From: CALVUP01 sp964422195
Lineage (GTDB): Bacteria > Bacillota_I > Bacilli_A > RF39 > UBA660
Assembly: GCA_964422195.1 (NCBI GenBank)
Contig: CAYRAF010000027.1
Span: 1 to 16,218 of the forward strand
Direction of reading: 5' to 3'
Length of the DNA stretch: 16,218 nt
Shown here: positions 7,054-14,929 of the stretch, one piece after another
Numbering within the stretch: position 1 is the first letter of the stretch
Layout: each line of letters opens with the position of its first letter
The notes under the pieces: model-generated
What the model saw: the letters and a program-made list of their open reading frames with translations, nothing else
What the model was told of the DNA's origin: nothing
Database searches by the model: none
Made by a program: the position numbers and the translations under genes

Positions 7054-7832
7054 TGTATAGTGTAGTAGGTGTAGTATTAGATGGAAGCAATAAGATTTAT
7101 TACTTTAATAGTGAGAATTTTGAATTAAAAAAAGGACAACATCTGATAGTTGAATTAGAGAGCGGTTTGGGATATGGTGTTGTTGAAGTAGCTACTAAAA
7201 AAGAAAAAAAAGAAAATTTAGTTTTTCCTTTAAAAAGTGTTATTAGGTTAGCTACAAAAGATGATATAAAAAACTATGATTCAACAAGAAAGGAAGGAAA
7301 AAAAGTAGTAAAGAAAGCACAAGAACTTGCTAAAAAACTAGATTTAGATATGAAAGTTATTGATGCGTATTTTACTTTTGATAAAACACAACTATTTATT
7401 AAATATACAGCCGATGATAGAGTTGATTTTAGAGAACTTGCTAAGAAATTAGCGCAAATTTATAAAACAAGAATAGAACTTAGACAAATAGGTGTTAGGG
7501 ATAAAGCAAAACAAGTTGGTGGATTAGGACCTTGTGGCAGAATGTTATGTTGTAAAGAGTTTTTAAATGACTTTAATAGTGTTTCTATTAATATGGCTAA
7601 AAACCAATTTTTATCCTTGAATCCTACTAAAATAAATGGTGCTTGTGGCAGACTTCTTTGTTGTTTGAATTATGAGGATGATTTATATACCGAACTTAAA
7701 GAGGGAATGCCAGCTATAGGAGAAATATATAAAGATGGTAATAAAATGGGAGAAGTTATAGAAGTGAATATTTTTAAAAAGTATTTTTTAATTCAAACTA
7801 AAGAAAATACAGTAGAAAGAATAGATTTATAA
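7053..7832 (+). CDS. ricT: RicT (YaaT/PSP1 family) Y-complex protein
   Basis: Homologue of B. subtilis RicT/YaaT. With RicA and RicF it forms an iron-sulphur protein complex that promotes RNase Y-dependent mRNA maturation and affects sporulation, competence and biofilm formation. The protein has 259 residues. The PSP1 C-terminal domain carries FTADDRVDFREL-type and RIELRQIGVRD motifs, then two cysteine clusters: PCGRMLCC (Cys161, Cys166, Cys167) and ACGRLLCC (Cys198, Cys203, Cys204). They match the cluster-ligand positions of the Bacillus protein. Start 7053 (MYSVVGV) is preferred over the adjacent ATG 7050, since it aligns with the family and gives sensible spacing from GAGGTGAT. It overlaps the last base of holB. 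Neither ricA nor ricF is in the window. Confidence 0.94.
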   Translation: MYSVVGVVLDGSNKIYYFNSENFELKKGQHLIVELESGLGYGVVEVATKKEKKENLVFPLKSVIRLATKDDIKNYDSTRKEGKKVVKKAQELAKKLDLDMKVIDAYFTFDKTQLFIKYTADDRVDFRELAKKLAQIYKTRIELRQIGVRDKAKQVGGLGPCGRMLCCKEFLNDFNSVSINMAKNQFLSLNPTKINGACGRLLCCLNYEDDLYTELKEGMPAIGEIYKDGNKMGEVIEVNIFKKYFLIQTKENTVERIDL

Positions 7833-7833
7833 A

Positions 7834-8553
7834 ATGAAAAAAAAAGAACAGTTTTTAGCTTTTGATAAATTAAAAATAGTTCAAGATGATGCTTATTTTA
7901 AGTATAATCTTGATTCTATTTTACTTGCTGATTTTGTGGTTAAACATTATAAAAAAGGTAATATAATTGATTTAGCTACGGGAAATATACCGATCCCATT
8001 GTTTATTAATTATAGATTAAAAAAACAGGTATATGCTGTGGAATTACAACAAGAAGTTTATAATTTAGGATTAGAAACTATAAGTATTAACAATTTAGGT
8101 GATCAAATAGTATTAATAAATGAGAATATTAAAAATTTAAAAAAGCACTTTAAACAAAATTTATTTGATGTAGTTGTTTGCAACCCCCCATATTTTAAAT
8201 TAGATAGTAGTAAGAAAATATCAAAGATAAATTCTATGGCTAAAGCAAGACATGAGTTGGAATTAAATTTAAATGATATAATAGATATATCTAAATATTT
8301 ACTTAATAATAACGGAAGTTTGTTTTTAATCTTTAGAACAGAGCGTATAGTTGAATTATTAAAAATATTAAGTGATAACAACTTAGAACCTAAAGTTATT
8401 CGTATGGTTTATCCTAAAGATAATGAAAAGTCAAAATTATTTTTAATTGAGGCTAGACTGAATGCTAAAGATGGGTGTATTATAGAAAAACCGCTTGTTG
8501 TATATAATGATGATGAATATACAAAAGAGATAATCGATATGTTTGGAGAATGA
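7834..8553 (+). CDS. trmN6: tRNA1(Val) adenine-N6 methyltransferase family protein (TrmN6/YabB)
   Basis: Class I SAM-dependent methyltransferase of the TrmN6/YabB family, which methylates N6 of A37 in tRNA1-Val in E. coli. The protein has 239 residues. Catalytic motif IV NPPY is at 117-120, the ARHE segment follows, and VYPK and KLFLIEA occur late as in YabB. Motif I reads DLATGNIPIPL (46-56); the second glycine of the usual TGNG is replaced. There is a single base between the ricT stop and this ATG and no clear ribosome binding site, so translation is probably coupled to ricT. In B. subtilis yabA separates the two genes; it is absent here. Substrate specificity is inferred from the family. 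Confidence 0.88.
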   Translation: MKKKEQFLAFDKLKIVQDDAYFKYNLDSILLADFVVKHYKKGNIIDLATGNIPIPLFINYRLKKQVYAVELQQEVYNLGLETISINNLGDQIVLINENIKNLKKHFKQNLFDVVVCNPPYFKLDSSKKISKINSMAKARHELELNLNDIIDISKYLLNNNGSLFLIFRTERIVELLKILSDNNLEPKVIRMVYPKDNEKSKLFLIEARLNAKDGCIIEKPLVVYNDDEYTKEIIDMFGE

Positions 8554-8557
8554 TAAT

Positions 8558-9397
8558 ATGATACAAAAAAGCTATGATGGAAAAAATGCATTATATTTAA
8601 TTCCGACTCCGATAGGAAATATGGAAGATATTACCATGAGGGCGTTGAATATATTAGAATTAGTTGATTATGTGCTTTGTGAAGATACAAGAGTTACGAA
8701 AGTTTTGTTGGAGTACTTTAATTTAAAGAAAAAATTAGTTAGTTGTCATGAACATAACGAAGATACAGTCAAAAAAAAGGTTTTAGAAGATTTAAAAGAT
8801 GGAAAGAACATAGGTTTAGTTACAGACCAAGGATCTCCAATTATTAGTGATCCTGGGTATAGAGTTGTAGAATATGTTACACAAAACAATCAAAATGTTA
8901 TAGCGTTGCCTGGGGCTACTGCTTTTGTTCCGGCGCTTATGACATCTGGAATTGATTCATCAAAATTTATATTTTATAGATTTACTAATGCTAAACATAG
9001 TAAAAGAGTAAAAGAACTTGAAATTTTAAAGCCAATGCAATATACTATTGTTTTCTATGAAGCTGTTCATAGAATAAAGGAGTTTATCGATGATTTATAT
9101 AATGCCTTTGGTAATAGAAAAGTTGTAATTGCAAGAGAACTTTCTAAATTGCATGAAGAAATATATAGGGGTTCATTAGAAGAATTAAAAAATTGTGACA
9201 TAACACTTAAAGGTGAGTTTGTTATTGTTGTAGAAGGAAATAAAGAAAACATAGACTATTCTGATATTTCTATTATAGAACACGTTAAAATGTACATTGA
9301 AGAAGGAAATAGTGAAAAAGATGCAATAAAATTGGTTGCTAAAGATAGAAAAGTAGCTAAATCAGATATTTATAAGGAGTATCATATAAATAAATAG
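8558..9397 (+). CDS. rsmI: 16S rRNA (cytidine1402-2'-O)-methyltransferase RsmI
   Basis: Tetrapyrrole-methylase-fold enzyme that 2'-O-methylates C1402 in the ribosomal P-site region. The protein has 279 residues. Signature motifs in order are LIPTPIGNMEDIT (14-26), CEDTR (41-45), CHEHNE (63-68), LVTDQGSPIISDPG (87-100), LPGATAFVPAL (117-127), and IVFYEAVHRI, then the late GEFVIVVEG. The usual SDAG is TDQG here. ATG 8558 is chosen because GGAG at 8545-8548 precedes it, while an in-frame TTG at 8543 lies upstream of that site and inside trmN6. Four bases separate it from trmN6. The yabB-rsmI linkage is Bacillus-like, but the GIY-YIG gene usually between them is missing. Confidence 0.96.
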   Translation: MIQKSYDGKNALYLIPTPIGNMEDITMRALNILELVDYVLCEDTRVTKVLLEYFNLKKKLVSCHEHNEDTVKKKVLEDLKDGKNIGLVTDQGSPIISDPGYRVVEYVTQNNQNVIALPGATAFVPALMTSGIDSSKFIFYRFTNAKHSKRVKELEILKPMQYTIVFYEAVHRIKEFIDDLYNAFGNRKVVIARELSKLHEEIYRGSLEELKNCDITLKGEFVIVVEGNKENIDYSDISIIEHVKMYIEEGNSEKDAIKLVAKDRKVAKSDIYKEYHINK

Positions 9398-9417
9398 TAA
9401 TATTGGTAGGTGATATT

Positions 9418-9987
9418 ATGAAGTTAATTGTAGGTCTTGGAAACCCAGGAAAAGAATATGAAAAAACTAGACATAATATAGGATTTATGTTTATAGATCA
9501 TTATTGTAATTCAAAAGGGATAACAATTGATAAAAAGAAATTTAATGGTTTATATGTAAAAACAAGAATTAATGAAGAAGAAGTTATATTTTTAAAACCA
9601 CAATCATTTATGAATTTATCAGGAGAAGTTGTTTGTAGCTTTGTAAATTATTTTAAAATAGATATAGATGATATTCTTATTATTTGCGATGATTTAGATT
9701 TATATTTAGGTAATTATCGTTTAAGAAAAAAAGGTTCATCTGGTGGGCATAATGGTTTAAAAGATATTGCTAAATTTTTAAATACGGATAATTATAAACG
9801 CTTAAAAATAGGCATATCCAATGATAAAAGTATAGATACCAAAGATTATGTTCTTGGTAAATTTGGAAAGGAAGATAGTAAAGTATTATCTAATTTGATG
9901 AATACTGTGGATGAAATTATAGATAAATTCATGATTGAAGATTTTGAAGAATTAATGTCTGAATATAATCATAAAAACGAAAAATAG
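9418..9987 (+). CDS. pth: Peptidyl-tRNA hydrolase
   Basis: Releases tRNA from peptidyl-tRNAs dropped by stalled ribosomes (spoVC in B. subtilis). The length of 189 residues is standard. Catalytic and binding residues are present: Asn9 in VGLGNPG, His19 in TRHNIG, Asn66 in PQSFMNLSG, Asp92 in ICDDLDL, and Asn112 in GGHNGLKD, followed by RLKIGI. Start ATG 9418 follows AGGTGAT at 9408-9414; an in-frame TTG at 9403 would include that site in the protein and is rejected. It lies 20 bases after rsmI. pth directly before mfd matches Bacillus order apart from the small fin gene, which is absent. Confidence 0.97.
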   Translation: MKLIVGLGNPGKEYEKTRHNIGFMFIDHYCNSKGITIDKKKFNGLYVKTRINEEEVIFLKPQSFMNLSGEVVCSFVNYFKIDIDDILIICDDLDLYLGNYRLRKKGSSGGHNGLKDIAKFLNTDNYKRLKIGISNDKSIDTKDYVLGKFGKEDSKVLSNLMNTVDEIIDKFMIEDFEELMSEYNHKNEK

Positions 9988-9996
9988 GTGATAATT

Positions 9997-12900
9997 ATGG
10001 ATTTATTTCAAAATTTAATAGATATTAATTATGAAAAAAACATCAGTATAACAGGTTTAACTGATGGGTTTTTTTGTGCATATTTACAGACATATATAAA
10101 AAAATATAAAAATGATGTTTTAATAGTTGTACCAAGTTTATATGAAGCAAATAAATTATATTCAGCATTAAGCAAGTATGATGTTGATACATTATTATTT
10201 CCTATGGATGATTTTTTAACAAGTGAGGCACTTTCTATAAGTCCTGATTTAAAAACAATGAGATTAGAAACATTAAATGCACTTACAGAAGATAATAGAA
10301 CAGAAAAAATAGTAATTACTCATTTAGATGGTTACCTAAGATTCTTACCAACAAAAAAAGATTATGTTGATTCAATTATTAAACTAAAAGTCGGGGATAG
10401 TGTAGATGTAAAAGAATTAGTAGAAAGGTTATTAAGAATAGGATATAAGAGGGAAACTTTAGTAACAACAACCGGTGAAATAGGAATTAGAGGTTATATA
10501 ATAGATATTTTCCCATTATCGGAAAATCATCCTGTACGTATAGAGTTTTTTGGAGATGATATAGAATCAATTCGTTATTTTGATGAAACAACCCAAAAAT
10601 CAATAGAAGAAATCAGTAAAATAGAGATATTACCAAATACAGAAGATGTTATATTAAAAAATCCAGATGAAAAACATAAAAAATTGTCACTTGTTGATAA
10701 AAAAATAGTTAATATTGAAGACTATTTAAATAATTATGTGGTATTTTATAAGGATATAAATCAATTGAAAGTATCGTATAAAAAGATGGTAGAAGATGCA
10801 TTTAATTATAAAAAAGATAAAGATCAAGCTTTTAAAGGTGAGTATTTTTTAGATTTTGAAAAACAAATCAATGAAGACGCAATTTATTGTTATATGCTTG
10901 ATAATTACTTAAATAATCAAAAAATTATTAACTATGAAAGTAAAAATATACCAGATTTTCATAGTGATACTGAAATAATTAATTCTTACATTCAAAAAAA
11001 GCAAAAAGAGGGTTATACAATTTGTATTTGTGTGGAAAAAGGAAAGTTTAAGAGTATAAAAAAATATTTGAATATTCCAGTATTTGAAACATTTCTTAAT
11101 AGTATTTGTGAAAATTCAATAAATCTATTGGATTTTCCTATTAATAGTGGTTTTTTATATAAAAAGTATATTTTTATAAGTTCAAAAGAATTGTTTAAAG
11201 AACAAGTAAAGTCTAGATATAAAACAAAATTAAAATATGCGTCTAAAATATACGATATTAATAAACTAAATATAGGAGATTATGTAGTTCATAGTATTCA
11301 TGGTATTGGTATATACAATGGAATAAAATCATTGAAAAAAGGTGAATTGATAAAAGATTATCTAGAAATTTTGTATCAAGGAAAAGATAAATTATATATC
11401 CCAGTAGAAAAAATAGATTTAATAGATAAATTTTGTGGTAAAGAAGGGGTAACTCCAAAAATAAATAAGTTAGGTAGTAATGAATGGCATAAAACTAAAA
11501 ATAGAATCCGTGAAAAGGTAAAAAATATAGCAAGTACCTTAATAAATATTTATGCAAAAAGGGAAATGAAGGATGGTTTTGCTTTTTCTGAAGATAATGA
11601 GTTACAAAGGCAGTTTGAGGATGAATTTCCATATGAATATACAAAAGACCAAGAAATTGTTACTAAACAGATTAAAAACGATATGGAAGATAAAGTTCCA
11701 ATGGATAGACTTCTATGTGGGGATGTGGGTTATGGAAAAACAGAAGTTGCTTTTCGTGCTATGTTTAAAGCAGTTTGTGATTCTAAGCAAGTTTTATATT
11801 TATGTCCTACAACAATATTGTCTAATCAAATATATGAAAATGCTAAAGAAAGATTTAAAAATTACCCTGTTACTATAGGACTGTTAAATCGTTTTACGAC
11901 AACCAAAGAAACAAAAAGAATATTAAAAGACTTAGAAAACGGTTCAATTGATATAGTTATTGGAACTCATCGTATTTTAAGTAATGATATTAAACCAAAA
12001 AATTTAGGATTACTTGTAATAGACGAGGAACAGAGATTTGGAGTTATGCATAAAGAAAGAATTAAGCAATATAAGGAAGACGTGGATGTTTTAACTTTAA
12101 GTGCAACTCCGATACCTAGAACATTACAAATGTCAATGGTAGGCCTTAGAAGTTTATCTATGATAGAAACTCCTCCGGTAGATAGATATCCCGTACAAAC
12201 TTATGTAATAGAAGAAAACGAGCAAGTAATAAAAGATGCTATTTATAAAGAAATGTCTAGAGGTGGCCAGGTGTTTTTACTTTATAACAAGGTAGAATCT
12301 ATTGAAACAGAAGTAGATAAAATATCTAAATTAGTGCCAGATGCTAGAATTGTTTTTGCTCATGGGCAGATGACAAAACTGGAATTAGAAAAGAGAATGC
12401 AAGCATTTATAGATTATGAATATGATGTTTTAATATGTACAACTATTATTGAAACTGGAATAGATATCCCTAATGTTAATACATTGATTATAAAAGATGC
12501 TGATAGATTTGGACTTGCTCAACTATATCAAATTCGTGGTAGAGTTGGTCGTAGTAATAAAATTGCTTATGCTTATTTAATGTATCAAGGTGGTAAGGTT
12601 TTGACAGAAACAGCTTTAAAAAGATTAAATGCTATTAAAGATTTTACAGAACTTGGAAGTGGTTTTTCAATAGCAACACGTGATTTATCTATTCGTGGAG
12701 CTGGAGATATTTTAGGGGATGAACAAGCTGGATTTATTGATAGTGTGGGAATTGACTTATATCTAAAAATATTAAATGAAGAAGTTGAAAGATTAAAAGG
12801 CAATACTATTGAAGAGGAAAAAGATGATAATGCACTAATCGAAGTATCAACACATATTGAAGATGAATATGTAGATGATGCTGATTTAAAAATTGTTATA

Positions 12901-13290
12901 CATAAATTAATTAACAAAATAGATTCTTATCAAAAACTTAAAGAAGTAAAGAAAGAGATAGAAGATCGTTTTGGAAAAGTAAATAAGGATATAGAAATAT
13001 ATATGTATGAGGAATGGTTTGAAAAAATAGCCAAGAATGTACAGATTGAAAAAATTAATAAAACTAAAAATTTTGTGGATTTAACTTTTAGTGAGGATAC
13101 TTCTAAAAGAATTGATGTTGAAGATTTATTTATGAAAGCGTTTAAAGTATCTAATATGTTTCGCTTTAAAAGCACTAGTAATAAACTTCATGTTATCCTT
13201 GATACTATTAAGTTAGAAAAGCATTACATATATTATCTAACAGAATTGTTTTCACAAATAAAACTCCTTGACTCTAATTTAAAAAATTGA
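9997..13290 (+). CDS. mfd: Transcription-repair coupling factor Mfd
   Basis: ATP-driven DNA translocase that removes stalled RNA polymerase and recruits UvrA. The protein has 1097 residues, somewhat below the ~1150-1180 common in the family. Domains in order are a UvrB-like N-terminal module (about 1-330, with GEIGIRGYIIDIFP), a variable middle, the CarD-like RNA-polymerase-interacting domain (about 425-480, GDYVVHSIHGIGIY), and the helicase core. Walker A is GDVGYGKT (575-582), DEEQ is at 676-679, and SATPIPRTLQMSM follows. The second RecA lobe has FAHGQM, ETGIDIPNVNT and YQIRGRVGRS, then a C-terminal regulatory domain. ATG 9997 is preferred over GTG 9988, which is part of the AGGTGAT ribosome binding site. 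It starts nine bases after pth. Confidence 0.97.
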   Translation: MDLFQNLIDINYEKNISITGLTDGFFCAYLQTYIKKYKNDVLIVVPSLYEANKLYSALSKYDVDTLLFPMDDFLTSEALSISPDLKTMRLETLNALTEDNRTEKIVITHLDGYLRFLPTKKDYVDSIIKLKVGDSVDVKELVERLLRIGYKRETLVTTTGEIGIRGYIIDIFPLSENHPVRIEFFGDDIESIRYFDETTQKSIEEISKIEILPNTEDVILKNPDEKHKKLSLVDKKIVNIEDYLNNYVVFYKDINQLKVSYKKMVEDAFNYKKDKDQAFKGEYFLDFEKQINEDAIYCYMLDNYLNNQKIINYESKNIPDFHSDTEIINSYIQKKQKEGYTICICVEKGKFKSIKKYLNIPVFETFLNSICENSINLLDFPINSGFLYKKYIFISSKELFKEQVKSRYKTKLKYASKIYDINKLNIGDYVVHSIHGIGIYNGIKSLKKGELIKDYLEILYQGKDKLYIPVEKIDLIDKFCGKEGVTPKINKLGSNEWHKTKNRIREKVKNIASTLINIYAKREMKDGFAFSEDNELQRQFEDEFPYEYTKDQEIVTKQIKNDMEDKVPMDRLLCGDVGYGKTEVAFRAMFKAVCDSKQVLYLCPTTILSNQIYENAKERFKNYPVTIGLLNRFTTTKETKRILKDLENGSIDIVIGTHRILSNDIKPKNLGLLVIDEEQRFGVMHKERIKQYKEDVDVLTLSATPIPRTLQMSMVGLRSLSMIETPPVDRYPVQTYVIEENEQVIKDAIYKEMSRGGQVFLLYNKVESIETEVDKISKLVPDARIVFAHGQMTKLELEKRMQAFIDYEYDVLICTTIIETGIDIPNVNTLIIKDADRFGLAQLYQIRGRVGRSNKIAYAYLMYQGGKVLTETALKRLNAIKDFTELGSGFSIATRDLSIRGAGDILGDEQAGFIDSVGIDLYLKILNEEVERLKGNTIEEEKDDNALIEVSTHIEDEYVDDADLKIVIHKLINKIDSYQKLKEVKKEIEDRFGKVNKDIEIYMYEEWFEKIAKNVQIEKINKTKNFVDLTFSEDTSKRIDVEDLFMKAFKVSNMFRFKSTSNKLHVILDTIKLEKHYIYYLTELFSQIKLLDSNLKN

Positions 13291-13320
13291 TATCTTAATA
13301 ATAGAAGATAGGTGTGGTAC

Positions 13321-13881
13321 ATGAGTGATGCAGATGTAAAAGCTTTATTAAGGGAGAAGAATATAGAAATAACAAAAAATAAAATGCTTTTAGATGTTGA
13401 AAACAATATAGACTCCTTTAAAAAGAATATAGAAAACATTATTAATTTGGAAATATCTAATATAGAAAGAATATTAAAAAAAGAATTTGATTTAAAAAAT
13501 AGTATGCTAATAGATAGCCTTAGAACAAGTATAGAAAAATGTTTTTTAAATGAATTAGAAAGAATAAGTATAATATTTAGAGAATTCATTTATAAAACAT
13601 CCCTAAATAATAAATTTATTCCTGAGTATGAAAAAACATTTGAAAATATAGTTGTTTTTGATGTTAATTCTATTGATGCGGAAATTAATAATATTGTTGA
13701 AAAACATATTGATGTAAACGATGAATTTATAGGAACTATTGAAAAAAAGATTGCAAGTAAGATAAACGACAAAATTTTACAAAAAGTTAACATACAATTT
13801 AGGGAGAGAATTAACATTATAATTAATAATTCAAAAGAGACATATAATAAGTATTTGCTCTTAAATAAGAAGACAAAGTAG
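13321..13881 (+). CDS. Hypothetical protein, predicted helical/coiled coil
   Basis: I do not recognise this 186-residue protein. It is rich in Ile, Lys, Glu and Asn, has a single cysteine (Cys74), no signal peptide and no membrane segment, and looks almost wholly alpha-helical. Residues about 1-90 and 120-180 have heptad-like spacing of Ile/Leu/Val with charged residues between, suggesting two long amphipathic or coiled-coil helices around a short break (about 92-118) containing FIPEYEKTF. It is a soluble cytoplasmic candidate by sequence. Start ATG 13321 is preceded by AGGTG at 13310-13314. It lies 30 bases after mfd and before a strong terminator, so it is probably the last gene of the dnaX-mfd block. 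In B. subtilis spoVT follows mfd directly, so this is an insertion relative to that order. Base composition resembles the neighbours. Confidence 0.82.
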   Translation: MSDADVKALLREKNIEITKNKMLLDVENNIDSFKKNIENIINLEISNIERILKKEFDLKNSMLIDSLRTSIEKCFLNELERISIIFREFIYKTSLNNKFIPEYEKTFENIVVFDVNSIDAEINNIVEKHIDVNDEFIGTIEKKIASKINDKILQKVNIQFRERINIIINNSKETYNKYLLLNKKTK

Positions 13882-13903
13882 AGCTTTTTGCTCTTCTTTT
13901 TTT
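13875..13903 (+). terminator. Intrinsic terminator ending the dnaX-mfd block
   Basis: AGAGC (13880-13884) pairs with GCTCT (13890-13894) around a T5 loop. One T-T mismatch below, the stem extends with AAAG (13875-13878) and CTTT (13896-13899), followed by a T run. It overlaps the stop codon of the hypothetical gene. Confidence 0.82.
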
Positions 13904-14040
13904 ATGGAAAAATGAAAAAATGGAAATATTTACCATAAGATTTACTAACTTATTAAGCTTATAATATATATGAAAGAAAATAATTATGTATAAAAAACAT
14001 TTTTAAGTGGAAACATAAAATGTAGAAAGTGGTGATATAT

Positions 14041-14571
14041 TTGAAAGCAACAGGAGTAGTTAGACGTATTGATGACCTAGGAAGAATTGTTATTCCAAAA
14101 GAAATGAGAAGAACTTTAAGGATAAGGGAAGGTGAAGCTTTAGAAATTTTTGTGGATAATGATTTTGTTGCCTTAAAAAAATATTCTCCTATGACAGATT
14201 TAGAAGATTTTGCTAAAGTGTTGGTTGACTCAGTTAACGGGACAATAGATAGTAGTATTTTGGTTACTGATAGAGATAAATTTATTGCTATAGCTGGACC
14301 TTTAAAAAAGAAGTATTTATCAAAGAATATAAGTTCTAATTTAGAAAATATGATATCAAACAGTCAAGCTCATACGGAAAAAGATATAGAAACAATAGAA
14401 TTATCTTCAGATTCTTATGAAACAGCAAGCTATACTATACACCCAATAATAATGAATGGTGATGCTATAGGATTAGTAATAATATTATCGTTAAAAAAAT
14501 CAATTACTGATACAGAAGTAAAGATTTCCCAAATTGTATCACAAATACTTGGCAAACATATTGAAGAATAA
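14041..14571 (+). CDS. spoVT: SpoVT-like AbrB-family transcriptional regulator
   Basis: Transition-state/late-sporulation type regulator. In B. subtilis SpoVT modulates sigma-G-dependent genes in the forespore. The protein has 176 residues (Bacillus 178). Residues 1-50 are an AbrB swapped-hairpin DNA-binding domain with KATGVVRRIDDLGRIVIPKE and RTLRIREGEALEIFVD, nearly identical to SpoVT. Residues ~58-176 fit the GAF-like domain, with LVTDRDKFIAIAG and YTIHPIIMNGDAIG. I choose TTG 14041 so the protein begins MKATG as in homologues; GGTGAT at 14031-14036 is its ribosome binding site. An in-frame GTG at 14029 overlaps that site. The gene has its own terminators on both sides, so it is probably a single transcription unit. 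A TATAAT at 13960-13965 lies upstream, but no properly spaced -35 is seen. Confidence 0.93.
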   Translation: MKATGVVRRIDDLGRIVIPKEMRRTLRIREGEALEIFVDNDFVALKKYSPMTDLEDFAKVLVDSVNGTIDSSILVTDRDKFIAIAGPLKKKYLSKNISSNLENMISNSQAHTEKDIETIELSSDSYETASYTIHPIIMNGDAIGLVIILSLKKSITDTEVKISQIVSQILGKHIEE

Positions 14572-14599
14572 AAACCTAATGCTTTATGTATTGGGTTTT
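14571..14599 (+). terminator. Probable terminator after spoVT
   Basis: AAAACCTAAT (14571-14580) pairs with ATTGGGTTTT (14590-14599) with one G-U wobble, around a nine-base loop. The T run is only four bases and forms part of the stem, so strength is uncertain. Confidence 0.65.
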
Positions 14600-14618
14600 A
14601 AATATTTTAGAAAAAGAA

Positions 14619-14647
14619 TTGACTTATAAAAATATTGGTGATAGAAT
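14619..14647 (+). promoter_or_regulatory. Sigma-A-type promoter of the metG T-box leader
   Basis: TTGACT (14619-14624), a 17-bp spacer, and TAGAAT (14642-14647). The predicted start around 14654 falls right at the base of T-box Stem I, which supports the call. Confidence 0.85.
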
Positions 14648-14653
14648 TTTAAG

Positions 14654-14910
14654 CGAAAGCCAATGCGAGGAAGAGTAGAAAAGAAAAAGCATTTTAGAGA
14701 GCTCAGTTAGCTGAAAATGAGTATGCCTATTTTTTTTGAAGATGGCCCTTAAGGCTATTAACTGAAACTAAGTAAGTTAATACAGGAGTGCCTGTTACAG
14801 CACAAACCTATTATGATGTAGGTTGTTAAGATTAATATAGTAATATATTAGTAAAAAAGAGTGGTAACGCGGTATATTCGCCTCTTAGAAGTTTTCTAAG
14901 AGGTTTTTAT
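14654..14910 (+). promoter_or_regulatory. T-box riboswitch controlling methionyl-tRNA synthetase
   Basis: A tRNA-sensing leader that reads through when uncharged cognate tRNA binds. The base of Stem I pairs AGCC (14658-14661) with GGCT (14753-14756). The specifier loop has AGTA (14674-14677) opposite GAA (14738-14740). The distal part contains AGAGAGCTCAG with pairing GCAT/ATGC and CTCA/TGAG. Stem III is AACCTA/TAGGTT (14805-14824). The T-box core is AGAGTGGTAACGCGG (14858-14872); its UGGU bulge would pair with ACCA, i.e. discriminator A, right for tRNA-Met. The antiterminator uses AAGAG against CTCTT of the terminator stem. Met specificity comes from an ATG at 14742-14744 in the specifier loop and from the downstream gene. 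Confidence 0.92.
14881..14910 (+). terminator. T-box regulated intrinsic terminator
   Basis: A perfect 10-bp stem, CCTCTTAGAA (14881-14890) with TTCTAAGAGG (14894-14903), has a 3-nt loop and is followed by TTTTTAT. Its 5' arm is shared with the antiterminator, so the two are mutually exclusive. Confidence 0.93.
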
Positions 14911-14929
14911 ATTATAAGGAGGAATGAAG

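Noticed and set aside
11573..11878. Out-of-frame + strand open frame inside mfd (and another at 15135-15326 inside metG)
   Set aside because: Each overlaps the catalytic region of a clearly coding gene in another frame, and its translation shows no recognisable motif.
12672..12687. CACGTG-containing sequence in mfd as a third parS
   Set aside because: Only the central hexamer and a flanking A match; the 5' half AGCAA does not fit TGTTT and the site is not palindromic.
13998..14014. AAGTGGAAACA upstream of spoVT as a degenerate parS
   Set aside because: It lacks the CACGTG core and matches only the outer right half of the consensus.
13960..14020. Sigma-A or sigma-G promoter for spoVT
   Set aside because: TATAAT at 13960-13965 has no hexamer at 16-18 bp, and GTATA/CATAAAA (13988-13992 and 14014-14020) are 21 bp apart, too far for a convincing sigma-G promoter.
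14654..14910. T-box of aspartate specificity
   Set aside because: The GAT reading of the specifier conflicts with discriminator A implied by UGGU and with the downstream MetRS gene; kept only as a finding about ambiguity.
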